NCBI GenBank assembly: GCA_021414245.1
Contig: JAIOOU010000007.1
Coordinates: 62,001 to 126,000, forward strand
Length of the DNA: 64,000 bases
From: Chloroflexota bacterium
GTDB lineage: Bacteria > Chloroflexota > Anaerolineae > Anaerolineales > Villigracilaceae
Reading direction: 5' to 3'
The notes beneath the pieces are model-generated. The model ran no database searches, had not been told where the DNA came from, and saw only the letters and a program-made list of their open reading frames with translations. Positions 44,387 through 53,816 of this stretch are shown here, piece by piece. Position 1 is the first letter of the stretch. Every line of letters starts with the position of its first letter. A program made the translations under genes and the position numbers.

Positions 44387-45355
44387 ATGAAACGTTGGCA
44401 AAAGATTATTATCTGGATCGTCGTTTTTGTGTTGGCCTCGGTCATGATCGGGCCTTTTCTGATCCCTGTTCCCGCTCTCGAAGGGCTTGTCCCTGAATCA
44501 GCGATTGCCGACCCGGACAGTAAATTTATAGAGATTAACCATGTCACTGTCCATTACAAGCAGGAGGGCGCAGGGAAAACCACCTTCATTCTTTTACATG
44601 GGTTTGGCGCGAGTGTGTATTCCTGGCGTGAGGTGATGGATGATTTCGCGATGCGCGGACGGGTGATCGCATATGACCGCCCGGCCTTTGGATTGACTGA
44701 ACGCCCCATGCCTGAGACCTGGGCGGCGAATCCATATGGCATGGATGCCAACATTGAATTGTTGCACGGATTGATGGATGCATTGGAAGTTGAAAAGGCG
44801 GTTCTGGTGGGGAATTCCGCCGGCGGCGGGGTCTCGGTTGCTTTTGCATTGAAATATCCGGAACGGGTTGAGTCCCTGATTCTGGTTGACCCCGGTCTGG
44901 GCGGAGGACGGGGTCCGCAGTTTCCGGAATGGGCGTTGCCCTTGATGCGTACTCCTCAAATGCGGCATCTCGGTCCCTTGCTGGTGCGGAACATTGCTGA
45001 AACGGGAAATGAGACGATCCTGCGCGCATGGTCGGACCCGGCTTTGGTCACGGATGAAATTATTGCAGGGTATCGCAAACCTTTGCGTGCGGATAATTGG
45101 GATCGCGCCCTTTACGAATTGACTTTTGCGCCGCCCTTTCCTGAGCTGCGGCCCCAATTGCCTGATCTGACGGTTCCCAGCTTGATCATTGGCGGGGAAG
45201 ATGATCGGATCATCCGTCCCTGGTATTTTGAAGCTGTCTCGAAGGAGATTCCCGGCGCAGAATTGGTCTTGCTGCCGAAATGCGGACATGTTCCACATGA
45301 AGAATGCCCTGACCGTTTCATGGAAAATGTAATAAAGTTCCTGGATCAAAAATGA
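44387..45355 (+). CDS. alpha/beta hydrolase with N-terminal membrane anchor
   Basis: A 322-residue hydrolase of the classic Abhydrolase_1 type. An N-terminal TM segment (IIIWIVVFVLASVMIGPFLI) precedes the domain. Oxyanion loop FILLHGFGASVYSW, nucleophile elbow VLVGNSAGGGVS, Asp in IIGGEDDRIIRP and His in PKCGHVPHEECP are all present. The end overlaps the start of the following selenoprotein gene (ATGA), so they are co-translated. Confidence 0.9.
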   Translation: MKRWQKIIIWIVVFVLASVMIGPFLIPVPALEGLVPESAIADPDSKFIEINHVTVHYKQEGAGKTTFILLHGFGASVYSWREVMDDFAMRGRVIAYDRPAFGLTERPMPETWAANPYGMDANIELLHGLMDALEVEKAVLVGNSAGGGVSVAFALKYPERVESLILVDPGLGGGRGPQFPEWALPLMRTPQMRHLGPLLVRNIAETGNETILRAWSDPALVTDEIIAGYRKPLRADNWDRALYELTFAPPFPELRPQLPDLTVPSLIIGGEDDRIIRPWYFEAVSKEIPGAELVLLPKCGHVPHEECPDRFMENVIKFLDQK

Positions 45356-45834
45356 TTTCAAACCTGATTACACCGGGGGAACTTGCCCCGGATTTTGAAA
45401 TGAAGGACCTGGCTGGCAATATTGTTCGACTTTCTTCATATAGGAGAAGCAAGCCAGTCGTGCTTGCTTTCTTGCGTGGATTCCTCTGACCCTACTGCCG
45501 CGCGCAGCTGGCGCGCATGCGGGATAGTTATTCCGCTTTCACGGAGCGGGGAGCCCAAGTAATCGCCATCGGGCCGGACACCCTGACCTCTTTTCAAAGT
45601 TACTGGGCAAAGGAAAATATTCCCTTTATCGGCCTGCCAGATCCCGATCATCTGGTGTCAAATTTATACCGTCAGGAGGTAAATTTATTTAAGCTTGGCC
45701 GCATGCCGTTGAATTGCGTCGTGGATGTGATGGGACGCATTCGATTTGTTCACTACGGTGCCTCCATGAGGGATATTCCCGATAACCAGGAATTCCTTAA
45801 CGTAATAGACCAACTTAACGACTCATCCAATTAA
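45352..45834 (+). CDS. peroxiredoxin-like selenoprotein (in-frame UGA, UPYC motif)
   Basis: A 160-residue AhpC/TSA-like protein if TGA at 45487-45489 is read as selenocysteine. The frame from ATG 45352 runs unbroken except for this codon (residue 46). Before it: TPGELAPDFEMKDLAGN and VVLAFLRGFL. After it: PYCRAQLARM, then VIAIGPDTLTSF and IPFIGLPDPDHLVSNLY, all peroxiredoxin features. The TGA falls exactly on the redox-active cysteine of the RGxxCPxC motif, giving U46-P-Y-C49. A GC-rich hairpin (45500-45516, loop AGCTG) follows 16 nt after the TGA, where a bacterial SECIS is expected. Alternative: a point nonsense mutation or sequencing error. Confidence 0.8.
45494..45522 (+). promoter_or_regulatory. 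candidate bacterial SECIS hairpin
   Basis: GCGCGC (45500-45505) pairs with GCGCGC (45511-45516) around the loop AGCTG, with possible extension of the stem to 45498 and 45522. The apical loop begins 16 nt after the TGA and has G at its second position, in agreement with bacterial SECIS rules. Confidence 0.55.
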
Positions 45835-45835
45835 C

Positions 45836-46876
45836 ATGACTTTAGGACGCATTGCCTTTCTTGGTTCCGGTGAAACCTCCCTCGCAGGAGGGCGGATTTT
45901 CGAGTCCCTTGCCCGTCAGATTCCGGACCCCCTGCGGGTCGCCGTGATGGAAACGACGGCCGGCTTCGAATTGAATTCTGCACAGGTGGCTGGCAAGGTG
46001 GGTGAATTTCTCAAAACGCGCCTGCAGAATTACAAGCCGCTTGTGGACATCATCCCTGCCCGCAAGCAAGGGACTGTTTTCAGCCCTGACAACCCGGAAA
46101 TTTTACAGCCTTTGTTACAGGCAAACATGATCTTTATGGGACCGGGCAGCCCAAGCTATGCGGTCCGGCAGTTGAAAGGCACCCTTGCCTGGGATATCAT
46201 CCGTGCACGCCATCGGATGGGAGCCACGTTGATATTCGCATCGGCCGCCACGATATCGGTCGGGGCATGGGCTCTGCCTGTATATGAAATTTACAAAGTG
46301 GGTGAGGAGGTCCATACCAAGCTTGGGTTGGACCTGTTTGCGGATTTTGGGATGAATGTCTCTTTTGTACCGCATTGGAACAATGCCGAAGGCGGCATCG
46401 ATCTGGATACCAGCCGTTGTTTTGTGGGCATTGAACGCTTCGAGCAGTGGCGTAAATTATTGCCGCCGGAAAATATTTTGATCGGTTTGGATGAACATTC
46501 GGGCATCATTGTGGATTTTGATAAGGCGGTCTGCGAAGTCAGCGGAGTAAGTTCGGTTTCCATTCTTAAGCAGAACAGTATGGAGATGCACCCGTCTGGT
46601 GTGAAATTTCCCCTGACGGAACTTGGACGGTTCACCCCGCCTTCTTCCCTTGAACAGGGACTTCACCCCGATGCATGGAAACTCGTGATGAGCACTCCCG
46701 CCCAGGCGGACGAGGCCGACACGCCTCCAGCCGAAACCCTGGAACTGCTTGAGCAACGACAGGCTGCCCGTACCCGCAAGGATTTTGCCGAATCCGACCG
46801 CCTGAGGGATTTGATCTCCTCCCAGGGCTGGACCGTGCAGGATGGGAAAGACGGTCAAAAACTGGTCAAACGCTGA
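45836..46876 (+). CDS. class I glutamine amidotransferase-like (peptidase S51/cyanophycinase fold) with cysteinyl-tRNA synthetase C-terminal tail
   Basis: A 346-residue protein. The N-terminal part (residues 5-275) has the S51-like pattern AFLGSGETSLAGG, IFMGPGSPSYAVRQL and LIFASAATISVGAWALP, but the usual nucleophile motif GTSAGA is replaced by ASAATISVG, so peptidase activity is doubtful. The last about 45 residues (QRQAARTRKDFAESDRLRDL and GWTVQDGKDGQKL) match the helical end of cysteinyl-tRNA synthetase. There is no synthetase core. It starts 1 nt after the selenoprotein stop, so the two may act together. Confidence 0.8.
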   Translation: MTLGRIAFLGSGETSLAGGRIFESLARQIPDPLRVAVMETTAGFELNSAQVAGKVGEFLKTRLQNYKPLVDIIPARKQGTVFSPDNPEILQPLLQANMIFMGPGSPSYAVRQLKGTLAWDIIRARHRMGATLIFASAATISVGAWALPVYEIYKVGEEVHTKLGLDLFADFGMNVSFVPHWNNAEGGIDLDTSRCFVGIERFEQWRKLLPPENILIGLDEHSGIIVDFDKAVCEVSGVSSVSILKQNSMEMHPSGVKFPLTELGRFTPPSSLEQGLHPDAWKLVMSTPAQADEADTPPAETLELLEQRQAARTRKDFAESDRLRDLISSQGWTVQDGKDGQKLVKR

Positions 46877-46895
46877 CCCACGCAACACGGAATGC

Positions 46896-46929
46896 ACCGC
46901 AAATATGAAAAATGTTTGCGGTTTTTTTT
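46896..46929 (+). terminator. rho-independent terminator
   Basis: ACCGCAAA (46896-46903) pairs with TTTGCGGT (46915-46922), then a run of seven T. It ends the hydrolase/selenoprotein operon. Confidence 0.88.
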
Positions 46930-46999
46930 ATTCCCGGCGTCTGCCTCCCGCGTCCTTTCGCCATTTGCGATAAAATAGAATTCATACAAGGAGATTTAC

Positions 47000-48295
47000 A
47001 TGCGCGCGGTCGACATCATCATCAAAAAACGCGATAGGAAGGAATTAACCTCCCAGGAAATCGATTTTTTCGTACACGGATTTACCAACGGGGACATTCC
47101 CGATTATCAGGCTTCCGCTTTTGCCATGGCTGTATTATTGAACGGCATGACCCCCTTTGAAACTGCGGACCTGACACTGGCGATGGCCCGTTCCGGACAG
47201 GTCCTTGACCTTTCCAAGGTGGTCGATATCGCCGTCGATAAGCACTCCTCCGGCGGCGTGGGGGATAAGACCAGCATCTCGGTTATGCCGATGGTGGCGG
47301 CCTGCGGGCTGCCCGTGGGGAAGATGTCCGGCCGCGGACTTGGCTTTAGCGGCGGGACCCTTGATAAGTTGGAATCCATTCCCGGTTATCGCGTGGACCT
47401 GACGACAGATGAATTTAAGAAACAATTAAAGGAAAAGGGCATAGTTCTGACCGGGCAATCGCTTGATCTGGCCCCGGCGGATGGGAAGATGTATGCGCTC
47501 CGGGATGTGACCGGGACGGTTCCCTCGATGCCCTTGATTGCCTCTTCCATTATGTGCAAAAAGATCGCCGGAGGCGCGCAGGCCATTGTCCTGGATGTAA
47601 AGGTGGGTCTGGGTGCTTTCATGGAAACCCTTGATCAAGGCCGCGAACTGGCCGAACTTATGGTGGATATCGGCCGCCTGGCCGGGCGCAAGACTGTGGC
47701 TCTGCTTTCCGACATGAACCAGCCGCTTGGGTCTGCAGTGGGCAATGCGCTCGAGATGATCGAGGCCATTGAGTTGCTGCGCGGGCGCGGCCCGAAGGAT
47801 TATTATGAACACTGCCTGCATGTGGCTGCACACGTGCTCGCGTTGGGTCAGCGCGCAAAGGATTTGGAGGAAGGCCGGACAATGGCGGAAAAGTCCATTA
47901 CAGACGGCAGTGCCCTGGAGACCTTCCGCACGCTGGTCAAGGCGCAGGGCGGGGATGCCGCTTATGTGGACGATATGTCCAAATTTGCGCGGGCAAAATA
48001 TGTGGAGGTGGTCAATTCTCCTCGAAGCGGTTTCATTTCACAGGTCCATGCTCGAATCGTAGGCGAAGCATCGGTGGCGTTGGGGGCCGGACGGGCCAAA
48101 AAGGGCGATCCGATCGACCATGCCGTTGGGTTCCTCATCCACAAGAAGGTGGGGGACAAGGTGGAGGCCGGGGAGCCGCTATTCGAGATACATGCCAACG
48201 ATCAGGCAAAATTGACGGAAGCCCGCCAGGCCGTGTTGTCTGCGCATGCTTTTAGCGATGAATTTGTATCGTCATTACCCCTGTTTTACGAGTAA
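47000..48295 (+). CDS. pyrimidine-nucleoside (thymidine) phosphorylase
   Basis: A 431-residue enzyme that cleaves pyrimidine nucleosides with phosphate. The signature DKHSSGGVGDKTSISVMP binds phosphate; GRGLGFSGGTLDKLESIPG and KKIAGGAQAIVLDVKVGLGAF contribute to the active site. The C-terminal domain ends with the barrel-sandwich hybrid region (GFLIHKKVGDKVEAGEPL). The length is typical of the pdp/deoA family; whether it accepts uridine cannot be told. A strong ribosome site aaggag precedes the ATG. Confidence 0.95.
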   Translation: MRAVDIIIKKRDRKELTSQEIDFFVHGFTNGDIPDYQASAFAMAVLLNGMTPFETADLTLAMARSGQVLDLSKVVDIAVDKHSSGGVGDKTSISVMPMVAACGLPVGKMSGRGLGFSGGTLDKLESIPGYRVDLTTDEFKKQLKEKGIVLTGQSLDLAPADGKMYALRDVTGTVPSMPLIASSIMCKKIAGGAQAIVLDVKVGLGAFMETLDQGRELAELMVDIGRLAGRKTVALLSDMNQPLGSAVGNALEMIEAIELLRGRGPKDYYEHCLHVAAHVLALGQRAKDLEEGRTMAEKSITDGSALETFRTLVKAQGGDAAYVDDMSKFARAKYVEVVNSPRSGFISQVHARIVGEASVALGAGRAKKGDPIDHAVGFLIHKKVGDKVEAGEPLFEIHANDQAKLTEARQAVLSAHAFSDEFVSSLPLFYE

Positions 48296-48357
48296 AATAG
48301 CGTATAGTCTTGCAAATTTTTTATGAATCGGGCATACTTGACCTCAGGAAACCGGTA

Positions 48358-51300
48358 ATGGCAAAAGTATCGTTAAGAATTTACAATCGTGAAATTGAAG
48401 GAATGATCGATCAGGGCAGAACCGAGGAGGCCATTGCCCACTGTCATCATATCCTGAAATCCTTCCCGAAACACCTGGAAACCTACCGTTTACTGGGCAA
48501 GTCCTATCTTGAATCGAAGCGATACAACGAAGCGGTTGATATTTTTGGCCGTGTTTTGATGTCAGTACCCGATGATTTTGTGGCGCATGTGGGGATGAGC
48601 ATTATCCGGGACGAGGAAAACAAGCTGGATGATGCCATCTGGCACATGGAACGCGCCTTCGAGGCCAAATCCGCGAATGCCGCCATTCAAGGTGAATTAC
48701 AAAGGCTGTATGGCCGCCGGGATGGAATGGAACCGCCGAAGATCCGAATGACCCGTGGTGCTCTCGCGCACATGTATGTTCAGGGCGAGTTATATCCGCA
48801 GGCCATCGCCGAGATTCGGGCCGTTCTCGCCCAGGATCCACAGCGCGGTGACATGCAGGTGTTGCTGGCTCTTTCCTATTTTAAGGCCGGTCAAAAAGCC
48901 GATGCCTCGGATATGTGTACACAATTATTGAAACGATATCCATACTCGTTCGATGCGAATCGAATTATGGTTGAATTGCTTCCGGCCACGCCTGGCGCGG
49001 CGGAAAACACCCAGGCTTATCGTACCCGTGTGGGCGAGCTCGATCCCTATTCCACCTTTGCGAAGGGATCTGTATTTCAATCGAATGAGGTTGCGGATGC
49101 GGCCATCAATCTGGACCGGCTCGACTATACTGGAAATGAAGTACCCATGGGTCAGGAGTGGGGCAGATCACTTGGCATTGGCCTCGGTTCATCATCAGCT
49201 GTTCCGTCCCTCTCTGCGTCCATCCCGGATGAACAACCGGATTGGTTAAGGTCCGGCGGATTTGCCGAACCTTCAAAACAATCTGCGGATTCAATTCCTG
49301 TCTCGCAATCCAATGACGAGATCCCTGATTTCCTGCGTGCAGCAGGTTGGGGAGAATCCAATACCCCCGAACAACCCACTTCGATTTTCGATCAGGAACC
49401 GGTTGCCGGAGGTCTTGCGCCGGCCGAGATGCCGGACTGGCTAAAAGGGCAGATGCCGGCTGGATCCTCCGAACCTGCGCAATCCCAGGCCCCATCTCAG
49501 TCCATTGAGACTCCGGATTGGTTGCGCGGATTAACCGACTCGACTACAGCCGCTCCCTTTGATTCTTTCAAATCCGAACCCGCCCAAGCCGGCGAAACCC
49601 CGGATTGGTTGAGTGGACTGGGCGGTGTACAGGCTGCTTCTGAGCCATTGCCTTCGGCAAATGTTCCCGATTGGTTGAGCGGACTGGGCGATAATTCCCA
49701 GACTTCTGCTCCAGGTCAATCGGTGGAAGCTCCGGATTGGTTAAGTGGTCTTGGTGGGTCACAGCAATCACAGACTCAACCTGAACCTGTCCAATCTGGC
49801 AATGCTCCGGATTGGTTGCGAGGACTTGAAGACCCCGCCATTTCCGAATCTATGACTCCTGGAAATGCCCCGGACTGGCTAAACGGTCTTGATGACAGAT
49901 CGCAAACAATTGAACCTGAACCAGCCCAACCAGCCAAACTTCCTGATTGGTTGAGCAGTTTGGAAGGGAATACGCCGTCCCAGCCTGCTGCATCCGTTCA
50001 AGATCTGGGCACCTCTGCTCACGAGCAGGATGATGCGGTTGCATGGCTTGAATCCCTGGCCGCCAAACATGGCGCCAAACCGGAAGAACTGGTTACCGAC
50101 CCGAATAAACGCAGTGACATTCCCCCCGATTGGGTTTCGCAAGCTCAGAATCTCAGTCTGCAGGGAGGTGGAACTTCATCTGTTACACCTTCTGTTGACA
50201 GCCTTGGTTCCAGCGCACAGGAACAGGACGATGCGGTTGCCTGGCTCGAGTCTTTGGCGGCCAAGCATGGTGCCAAGCCCGAAGAACTGGTCACTGATCC
50301 GAATAAACGATTCGAAACGCCCCCAGAGTGGGTCTCGCAGGCCCAAACGTTAGGTCAGCAGGAACCGGCGGTTCAAACACCAGCTCCGAATGCAGACCAC
50401 CTGGGATCGACCGCACAGGAACAAGACGATGCCGTCGCCTGGTTGGAGTCCCTGGCCGCCAAGCATGGTGCCAAACCTGAAGAATTGGTCACCGATCCAA
50501 GCAAACGATTCGAGACGCCCCCGGAATGGGTCTCGCAGGCCCAATCCATTGGTGAAGCCCAGGCTGCCTCCAATGCGTTGGAAACACAGAATCAAAAACC
50601 GGAAGCGGTTGAAAATGCGCTTAATATCGGCGAACAATTCTTTGCCGAATTTGAAGATACATCTTCAGCCGGCTCTGCCAATGATGAAACCGGCATGTGG
50701 CTGCGTAATCTTGAAAAGCAGGAATTGGAATCCTCCCCGGCGGCCAAACCTGCCGACCTGCCTGACTGGTTGAGCGGTTTACAGGCTGAAGAAGCAGGGA
50801 CCGTTGATCATCAAGATACTCCTCGCGCCGGCAAACCCTCCTGGTTAAATGAAGCACCGACTCCAACAGATAATGTTCCCGAACAAAAATCGGCTGCCCC
50901 AGGTTCCGACTTGCCTGCCTGGTTAAGCGGCATTGAAGATGAAACCGTTTCGCAAGCTTCATTAAATGACCAAAGTCTGTCAACCAGTGATCTCTCAAAC
51001 TGGCTGAGCGGATTGGATGAAGAACCCAGTCTTCCTTTTGATGCCCTCCCAACTCCTGATTCAATTTTGGCTGCAAAGAAAGCCCAGGAAGTTTCGGACA
51101 AGACAAAGGATAAACTTTCCAGCTCAAGCCTCCCGGATTGGATGATCGACGCCGAGGACCAGCAAGCCAGCCTCGAGGATGATCTGTGGAAAAAATCCTT
51201 TGGTCAGGAACCCATTCCCGCCGCTTCCGTCCGGACCGAGAAGCCTGCTCCAGCCAACCAGCCGGCTGATCTGCCTGATTGGCTGCAAGGTGCGGATGCA

Positions 51301-51831
51301 AAAGCCCCAGAAGCTCAGGAAAATGTCGAGCAGGGTGAGGATACCCCCCCCTGGCAGCATCGGGAGAAGTGGGAGGCCGAGGATGTGCAACAGCCCAAGC
51401 CGACTTCGCCTTCCGATTGGCATCCATTGACCCCCGATATGATCCAAAAGCAGCCTGCTGCACAATTTTCGCAGCAAAAACCCGTTGCCCTTGAAAAGAG
51501 TCAACCAGAGGTGGAGATGCAGGTTTCAAAGAAAAAAGCTGCCATGCCGGTCAGGGCCCGCCAAGCCGAATCAATGGCAGGCGATACTGTCCTGATCCAG
51601 GCAAAGGGAGAGCTCGATCGCGGTGATATTCCGGCCGCATTGGACCATTACGGAAAATTGATTAAAAAAGGAAGGCAGCTCGAGGAGACCATTCGGGATC
51701 TGACCGAGTCTTTATATCGCTATCCGGTCGAGGTGGGGATCTGGCAAACCCTCGGTGATGCTTATATGCGCGCCAATCGTTTGAAGGAAGCCCTGGAATC
51801 CTACAACAAGGCTGAAGAATTAATTCGTTAA
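48358..51831 (+). CDS. large TPR protein with PDWL repeat region
   Basis: A 1157-residue protein without signal peptide. Residues 1-210 are TPR helices ([25 protein letters not shown] and similar). A long disordered Pro/Gln/Ser region holds about 15 copies of a short motif of the form (A/T/V/L)PDWLxGL. Within it, three tandem 66-residue repeats (50023-50616) have the core [20 protein letters not shown]. The last about 90 residues return to TPR ([17 protein letters not shown] and [18 protein letters not shown]). I start at the ATG at 48358 with aggaa upstream. The architecture suggests a scaffold whose PDWL motifs are repeated docking sites. Confidence 0.85.
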   Translation: MAKVSLRIYNREIEGMIDQGRTEEAIAHCHHILKSFPKHLETYRLLGKSYLESKRYNEAVDIFGRVLMSVPDDFVAHVGMSIIRDEENKLDDAIWHMERAFEAKSANAAIQGELQRLYGRRDGMEPPKIRMTRGALAHMYVQGELYPQAIAEIRAVLAQDPQRGDMQVLLALSYFKAGQKADASDMCTQLLKRYPYSFDANRIMVELLPATPGAAENTQAYRTRVGELDPYSTFAKGSVFQSNEVADAAINLDRLDYTGNEVPMGQEWGRSLGIGLGSSSAVPSLSASIPDEQPDWLRSGGFAEPSKQSADSIPVSQSNDEIPDFLRAAGWGESNTPEQPTSIFDQEPVAGGLAPAEMPDWLKGQMPAGSSEPAQSQAPSQSIETPDWLRGLTDSTTAAPFDSFKSEPAQAGETPDWLSGLGGVQAASEPLPSANVPDWLSGLGDNSQTSAPGQSVEAPDWLSGLGGSQQSQTQPEPVQSGNAPDWLRGLEDPAISESMTPGNAPDWLNGLDDRSQTIEPEPAQPAKLPDWLSSLEGNTPSQPAASVQDLGTSAHEQDDAVAWLESLAAKHGAKPEELVTDPNKRSDIPPDWVSQAQNLSLQGGGTSSVTPSVDSLGSSAQEQDDAVAWLESLAAKHGAKPEELVTDPNKRFETPPEWVSQAQTLGQQEPAVQTPAPNADHLGSTAQEQDDAVAWLESLAAKHGAKPEELVTDPSKRFETPPEWVSQAQSIGEAQAASNALETQNQKPEAVENALNIGEQFFAEFEDTSSAGSANDETGMWLRNLEKQELESSPAAKPADLPDWLSGLQAEEAGTVDHQDTPRAGKPSWLNEAPTPTDNVPEQKSAAPGSDLPAWLSGIEDETVSQASLNDQSLSTSDLSNWLSGLDEEPSLPFDALPTPDSILAAKKAQEVSDKTKDKLSSSSLPDWMIDAEDQQASLEDDLWKKSFGQEPIPAASVRTEKPAPANQPADLPDWLQGADAKAPEAQENVEQGEDTPPWQHREKWEAEDVQQPKPTSPSDWHPLTPDMIQKQPAAQFSQQKPVALEKSQPEVEMQVSKKKAAMPVRARQAESMAGDTVLIQAKGELDRGDIPAALDHYGKLIKKGRQLEETIRDLTESLYRYPVEVGIWQTLGDAYMRANRLKEALESYNKAEELIR
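50023..50616 (+). repeat. three in-frame 198-bp tandem repeats
   Basis: Units begin at 50023, 50221 and 50419, an exact 198-bp period (66 codons). The first about 125 bp of each are highly conserved and the rest diverged. They encode the [20 protein letters not shown] segment of the TPR/PDWL protein. Confidence 0.9.
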
Positions 51832-51835
51832 TCTG

Positions 51836-51861
51836 AAAAGGCGGCCTCCGGGCTGCCTTTT
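51836..51861 (+). terminator. rho-independent terminator
   Basis: AAAAGGCGGCC (51836-51846) pairs with GGCTGCCTTTT (51851-51861) with one G-U pair, loop tccg. Confidence 0.82.
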
Positions 51862-51870
51862 AGGGTCAAT

Positions 51871-51890
51871 GGCGGGGGAGGACCCCCGCC
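51871..51890 (+). promoter_or_regulatory. perfect GC hairpin in the ndk leader
   Basis: GGCGGGGG (51871-51878) pairs exactly with CCCCCGCC (51883-51890), loop agga, 26 nt before the GTG start. Its role is unknown; it could be part of a leader structure. Confidence 0.5.
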
Positions 51891-51916
51891 GCATATTTTG
51901 TTTTGGAGGATTTTCC

Positions 51917-52369
51917 GTGGAAAGAACGCTCGTACTTGTAAAGCCCGATGGTGTGCAACGTGGGTTGATCGGTGAAGTGATCGCACGCTTTGAACGCCGC
52001 GGCCTGAGGCTTGTGGCCGCGAAATTTATTCAGGTCAGCCCCTCGCTGGCAGAGACACACTATGCTGAGCACAAAGGCAAACCATTCTATGAGGGGTTGA
52101 TCTCCTATATTACCTCCGCGCCCGTGATGGCCATGGTGTGGGAGGGGTCCAATGCCGTGGCGGCGGTTCGCCAGACGGTTGGTTCGACCAAACCGGTCGA
52201 GTCCGCGCCGGGTACCATTCGCCATGATTTCGCCCTCGAGGTTGGCCGTAATTTGATCCACGCCTCGGACAAACCCGAGACCGGTGAACGTGAAGTCGCC
52301 CTGTGGTTCAAGAAGGATGAACTGGTCGATTGGAAGCGTGCAGTAGATCAGTGGATATTTGAGAAGTAA
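51917..52369 (+). CDS. ndk: nucleoside-diphosphate kinase
   Basis: A 150-residue enzyme that balances NTP pools. It has [20 protein letters not shown] at the start, [17 protein letters not shown], and the active-site region GTIRHDFA with NLIHASD carrying the phosphorylated His. The start is GTG at 51917, preceded by ggagga; upstream frames add 16 unrelated residues. A terminator and a GC hairpin lie between it and the TPR gene. Confidence 0.96.
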   Translation: MERTLVLVKPDGVQRGLIGEVIARFERRGLRLVAAKFIQVSPSLAETHYAEHKGKPFYEGLISYITSAPVMAMVWEGSNAVAAVRQTVGSTKPVESAPGTIRHDFALEVGRNLIHASDKPETGEREVALWFKKDELVDWKRAVDQWIFEK

Positions 52370-52390
52370 GAGATTCTATATCGAGTGGTA

Positions 52391-52424
52391 AAACATCCCA
52401 AAGGCCTTTGACTTTGGGATGTTT
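52391..52424. terminator. bidirectional terminator between convergent genes
   Basis: A 13-bp perfect stem AAACATCCCAAAG (52391-52403) with 52412-52424, loop of 8 nt. It serves ndk and the minus-strand operon ending at 52441. Confidence 0.9.
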
Positions 52425-52440
52425 CTTTAGCAGAAACTAA

Positions 52441-52830
52441 TTAGCTATTCCACAACTGACGCAAAGAATCCCAGATGCCACGCAATCCGCCAATAATGAT
52501 TCCCGCTCCAAGTATGATGTAGAATACATTGCCCAATCCCGGCACAGGAAAGACCCGCAAGGTGATGATTGTGCCTCCTAGAGTTTTCAATATGGTCGAG
52601 GCTAAGATAATCAAACCCAACAAGATTATTGCTAAGCCCGTAAAGAGGATTAAGGGACTCTGACGAGTGGAGATTGTTTTTAGGTTTTGCTGTCTTACCA
52701 GGAAGATGAATTTTTCCGCTTCTTTCCAATTCATTCCGGTTTTTTCACAAACGGCCTGAATGATTTGACTTCGTGATTGATGTCTAACCAATGCGTGTAT
52801 TATGAAATCTTTTGTCTCTTGTTCATCCAT
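52441..52830 (-). CDS. uncharacterised protein with two TM segments
   Basis: A 129-residue protein I do not recognise. The N-terminal 50 residues (KDFIIHALVRHQSRSQIIQAVCEKTGM, then WKEAEKFIFLVRQQN) look like a helical, HTH-like soluble part. Two membrane helices follow (LILFTGLAIILLGLIILAS and LGNVFYIILGAGIIIGGLRG). The gene is slightly AT-richer than its neighbours. It is the last gene after rsfS. Confidence 0.7.
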   Translation of the reverse strand: MDEQETKDFIIHALVRHQSRSQIIQAVCEKTGMNWKEAEKFIFLVRQQNLKTISTRQSPLILFTGLAIILLGLIILASTILKTLGGTIITLRVFPVPGLGNVFYIILGAGIIIGGLRGIWDSLRQLWNS

Positions 52831-52870
52831 AATAAACTCCCATGATGAATGTTTTTATTGCCTGTCAGGG

Positions 52871-53206
52871 TTATTGTAACCTGAGCAGTACTTTGCCGTC
52901 TTCCCAGAGCTCTTCGAGATTGTAGAAGTCGCGTTGATCGGGGGAGAATAAATGCACCACGACATCACCATAATCAACCACCACCCAGCCGTCCCGGGCA
53001 AAGCCCTGCTGCCTGCCTTTCTTTTTGTGTTTCGAACGAATATCCTCGATCGTGGCCTTGGCCAGGGCATCGATCATTCGGTCGCTGGTGCCGGTGCAGA
53101 TCACGAAATAATCAGTAAAAGAAACGATATCTTTGATATCGATCAGGACTATATCTTCCGCTTTCTTGTCTTCCAGGGAGTTCACAATTTCGCGTGCAAG
53201 TTCCAA
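52871..53206 (-). CDS. rsfS: ribosomal silencing factor RsfS
   Basis: A 111-residue protein that binds uL14 and blocks subunit joining when nutrients are scarce. It has AEDIVLIDIKDIVSFTDYFVI, the family core, and GWVVVDYGDVVVHLF near the end. The start appears to be TTG at 53206 with gaggtga upstream. It lies 17 nt after the thpR stop. Confidence 0.93.
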   Translation of the reverse strand: MELAREIVNSLEDKKAEDIVLIDIKDIVSFTDYFVICTGTSDRMIDALAKATIEDIRSKHKKKGRQQGFARDGWVVVDYGDVVVHLFSPDQRDFYNLEELWEDGKVLLRLQ

Positions 53207-53223
53207 TGCGTTCAGATTTCACC

Positions 53224-53808
53224 TCAGGGTTTGGATAATGGTGCCGAGAATAATTTGGTGTAAACGGGACCGTCAGGATGCAGGTCGCTTTTAATAAGAT
53301 GGACGGAGTCTACTCTGGTTGTGCCGATATTGCCAAGTTGAATCGTGTCCAGGGCAGCCCGGATTTTTTGCATATCCATCTCGGTGATGTTCTGTCTTAC
53401 CCTCCCAAGGGTAAGGTGGGGAGAGAACGGACGTTCCTGCCTGTCATATCCCAGCCGCGCTGTGCCCATTTCAATTCCATTTTGCAGGGAGACCAGGTCG
53501 GCCGGGGCGTGGAGGCCGGCCCATAAAATGCGTGGCCGGCGCGGGGTCGGAAAGGAACCGAGGCCGCCGATTTGCAGGTCAAACTGCGGATGGGATGCTG
53601 CCTCCTGCGCAATCAGTTGTTTCAGGAAGTCAACATGCGAAGTGGAGATGTCCCCGATGAATTTCAAGGTCAAATGCATGTTGTGGGTGGGAACCCATCG
53701 AATGACCTGATCCCCCAGGGTTTGGTGAAGCCGGGCGGTCTGTTTTTCGATCGAAACCTGAAGATGTTGGGGAAGTTCGATGGCGATGAAGGCGCGCAGC
53801 AGACCCAT
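53224..53808 (-). CDS. thpR: RNA 2',3'-cyclic phosphodiesterase (2H/LigT family)
   Basis: A 194-residue enzyme with the two HxT motifs of the 2H family: HLTLKFIGD (about residue 45) and HLTLGRV (about 135). The N-terminus RAFIAIELP is characteristic. It hydrolyses 2',3'-cyclic phosphate ends of RNA (family knowledge). It is 8 nt after the response regulator gene and shares its operon. Confidence 0.93.
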   Translation of the reverse strand: MGLLRAFIAIELPQHLQVSIEKQTARLHQTLGDQVIRWVPTHNMHLTLKFIGDISTSHVDFLKQLIAQEAASHPQFDLQIGGLGSFPTPRRPRILWAGLHAPADLVSLQNGIEMGTARLGYDRQERPFSPHLTLGRVRQNITEMDMQKIRAALDTIQLGNIGTTRVDSVHLIKSDLHPDGPVYTKLFSAPLSKP

Positions 53809-53816
53809 GCGATAAG

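Noticed and set aside
45517-45834. Short peroxiredoxin fragment starting at ATG 45517
   Set aside because: This is the downstream part of the selenoprotein frame; the N-terminal half with the redox motif is in the same frame upstream of the TGA.
50023-50616. Possible CRISPR-like array
   Set aside because: The repeats are coding, 198 bp long, without spacers of constant size, and all in the same frame.
50621-51529. 302-codon open frame antisense to the PDWL protein
   Set aside because: A by-product of the biased codon use in the repeat region; no start signal.
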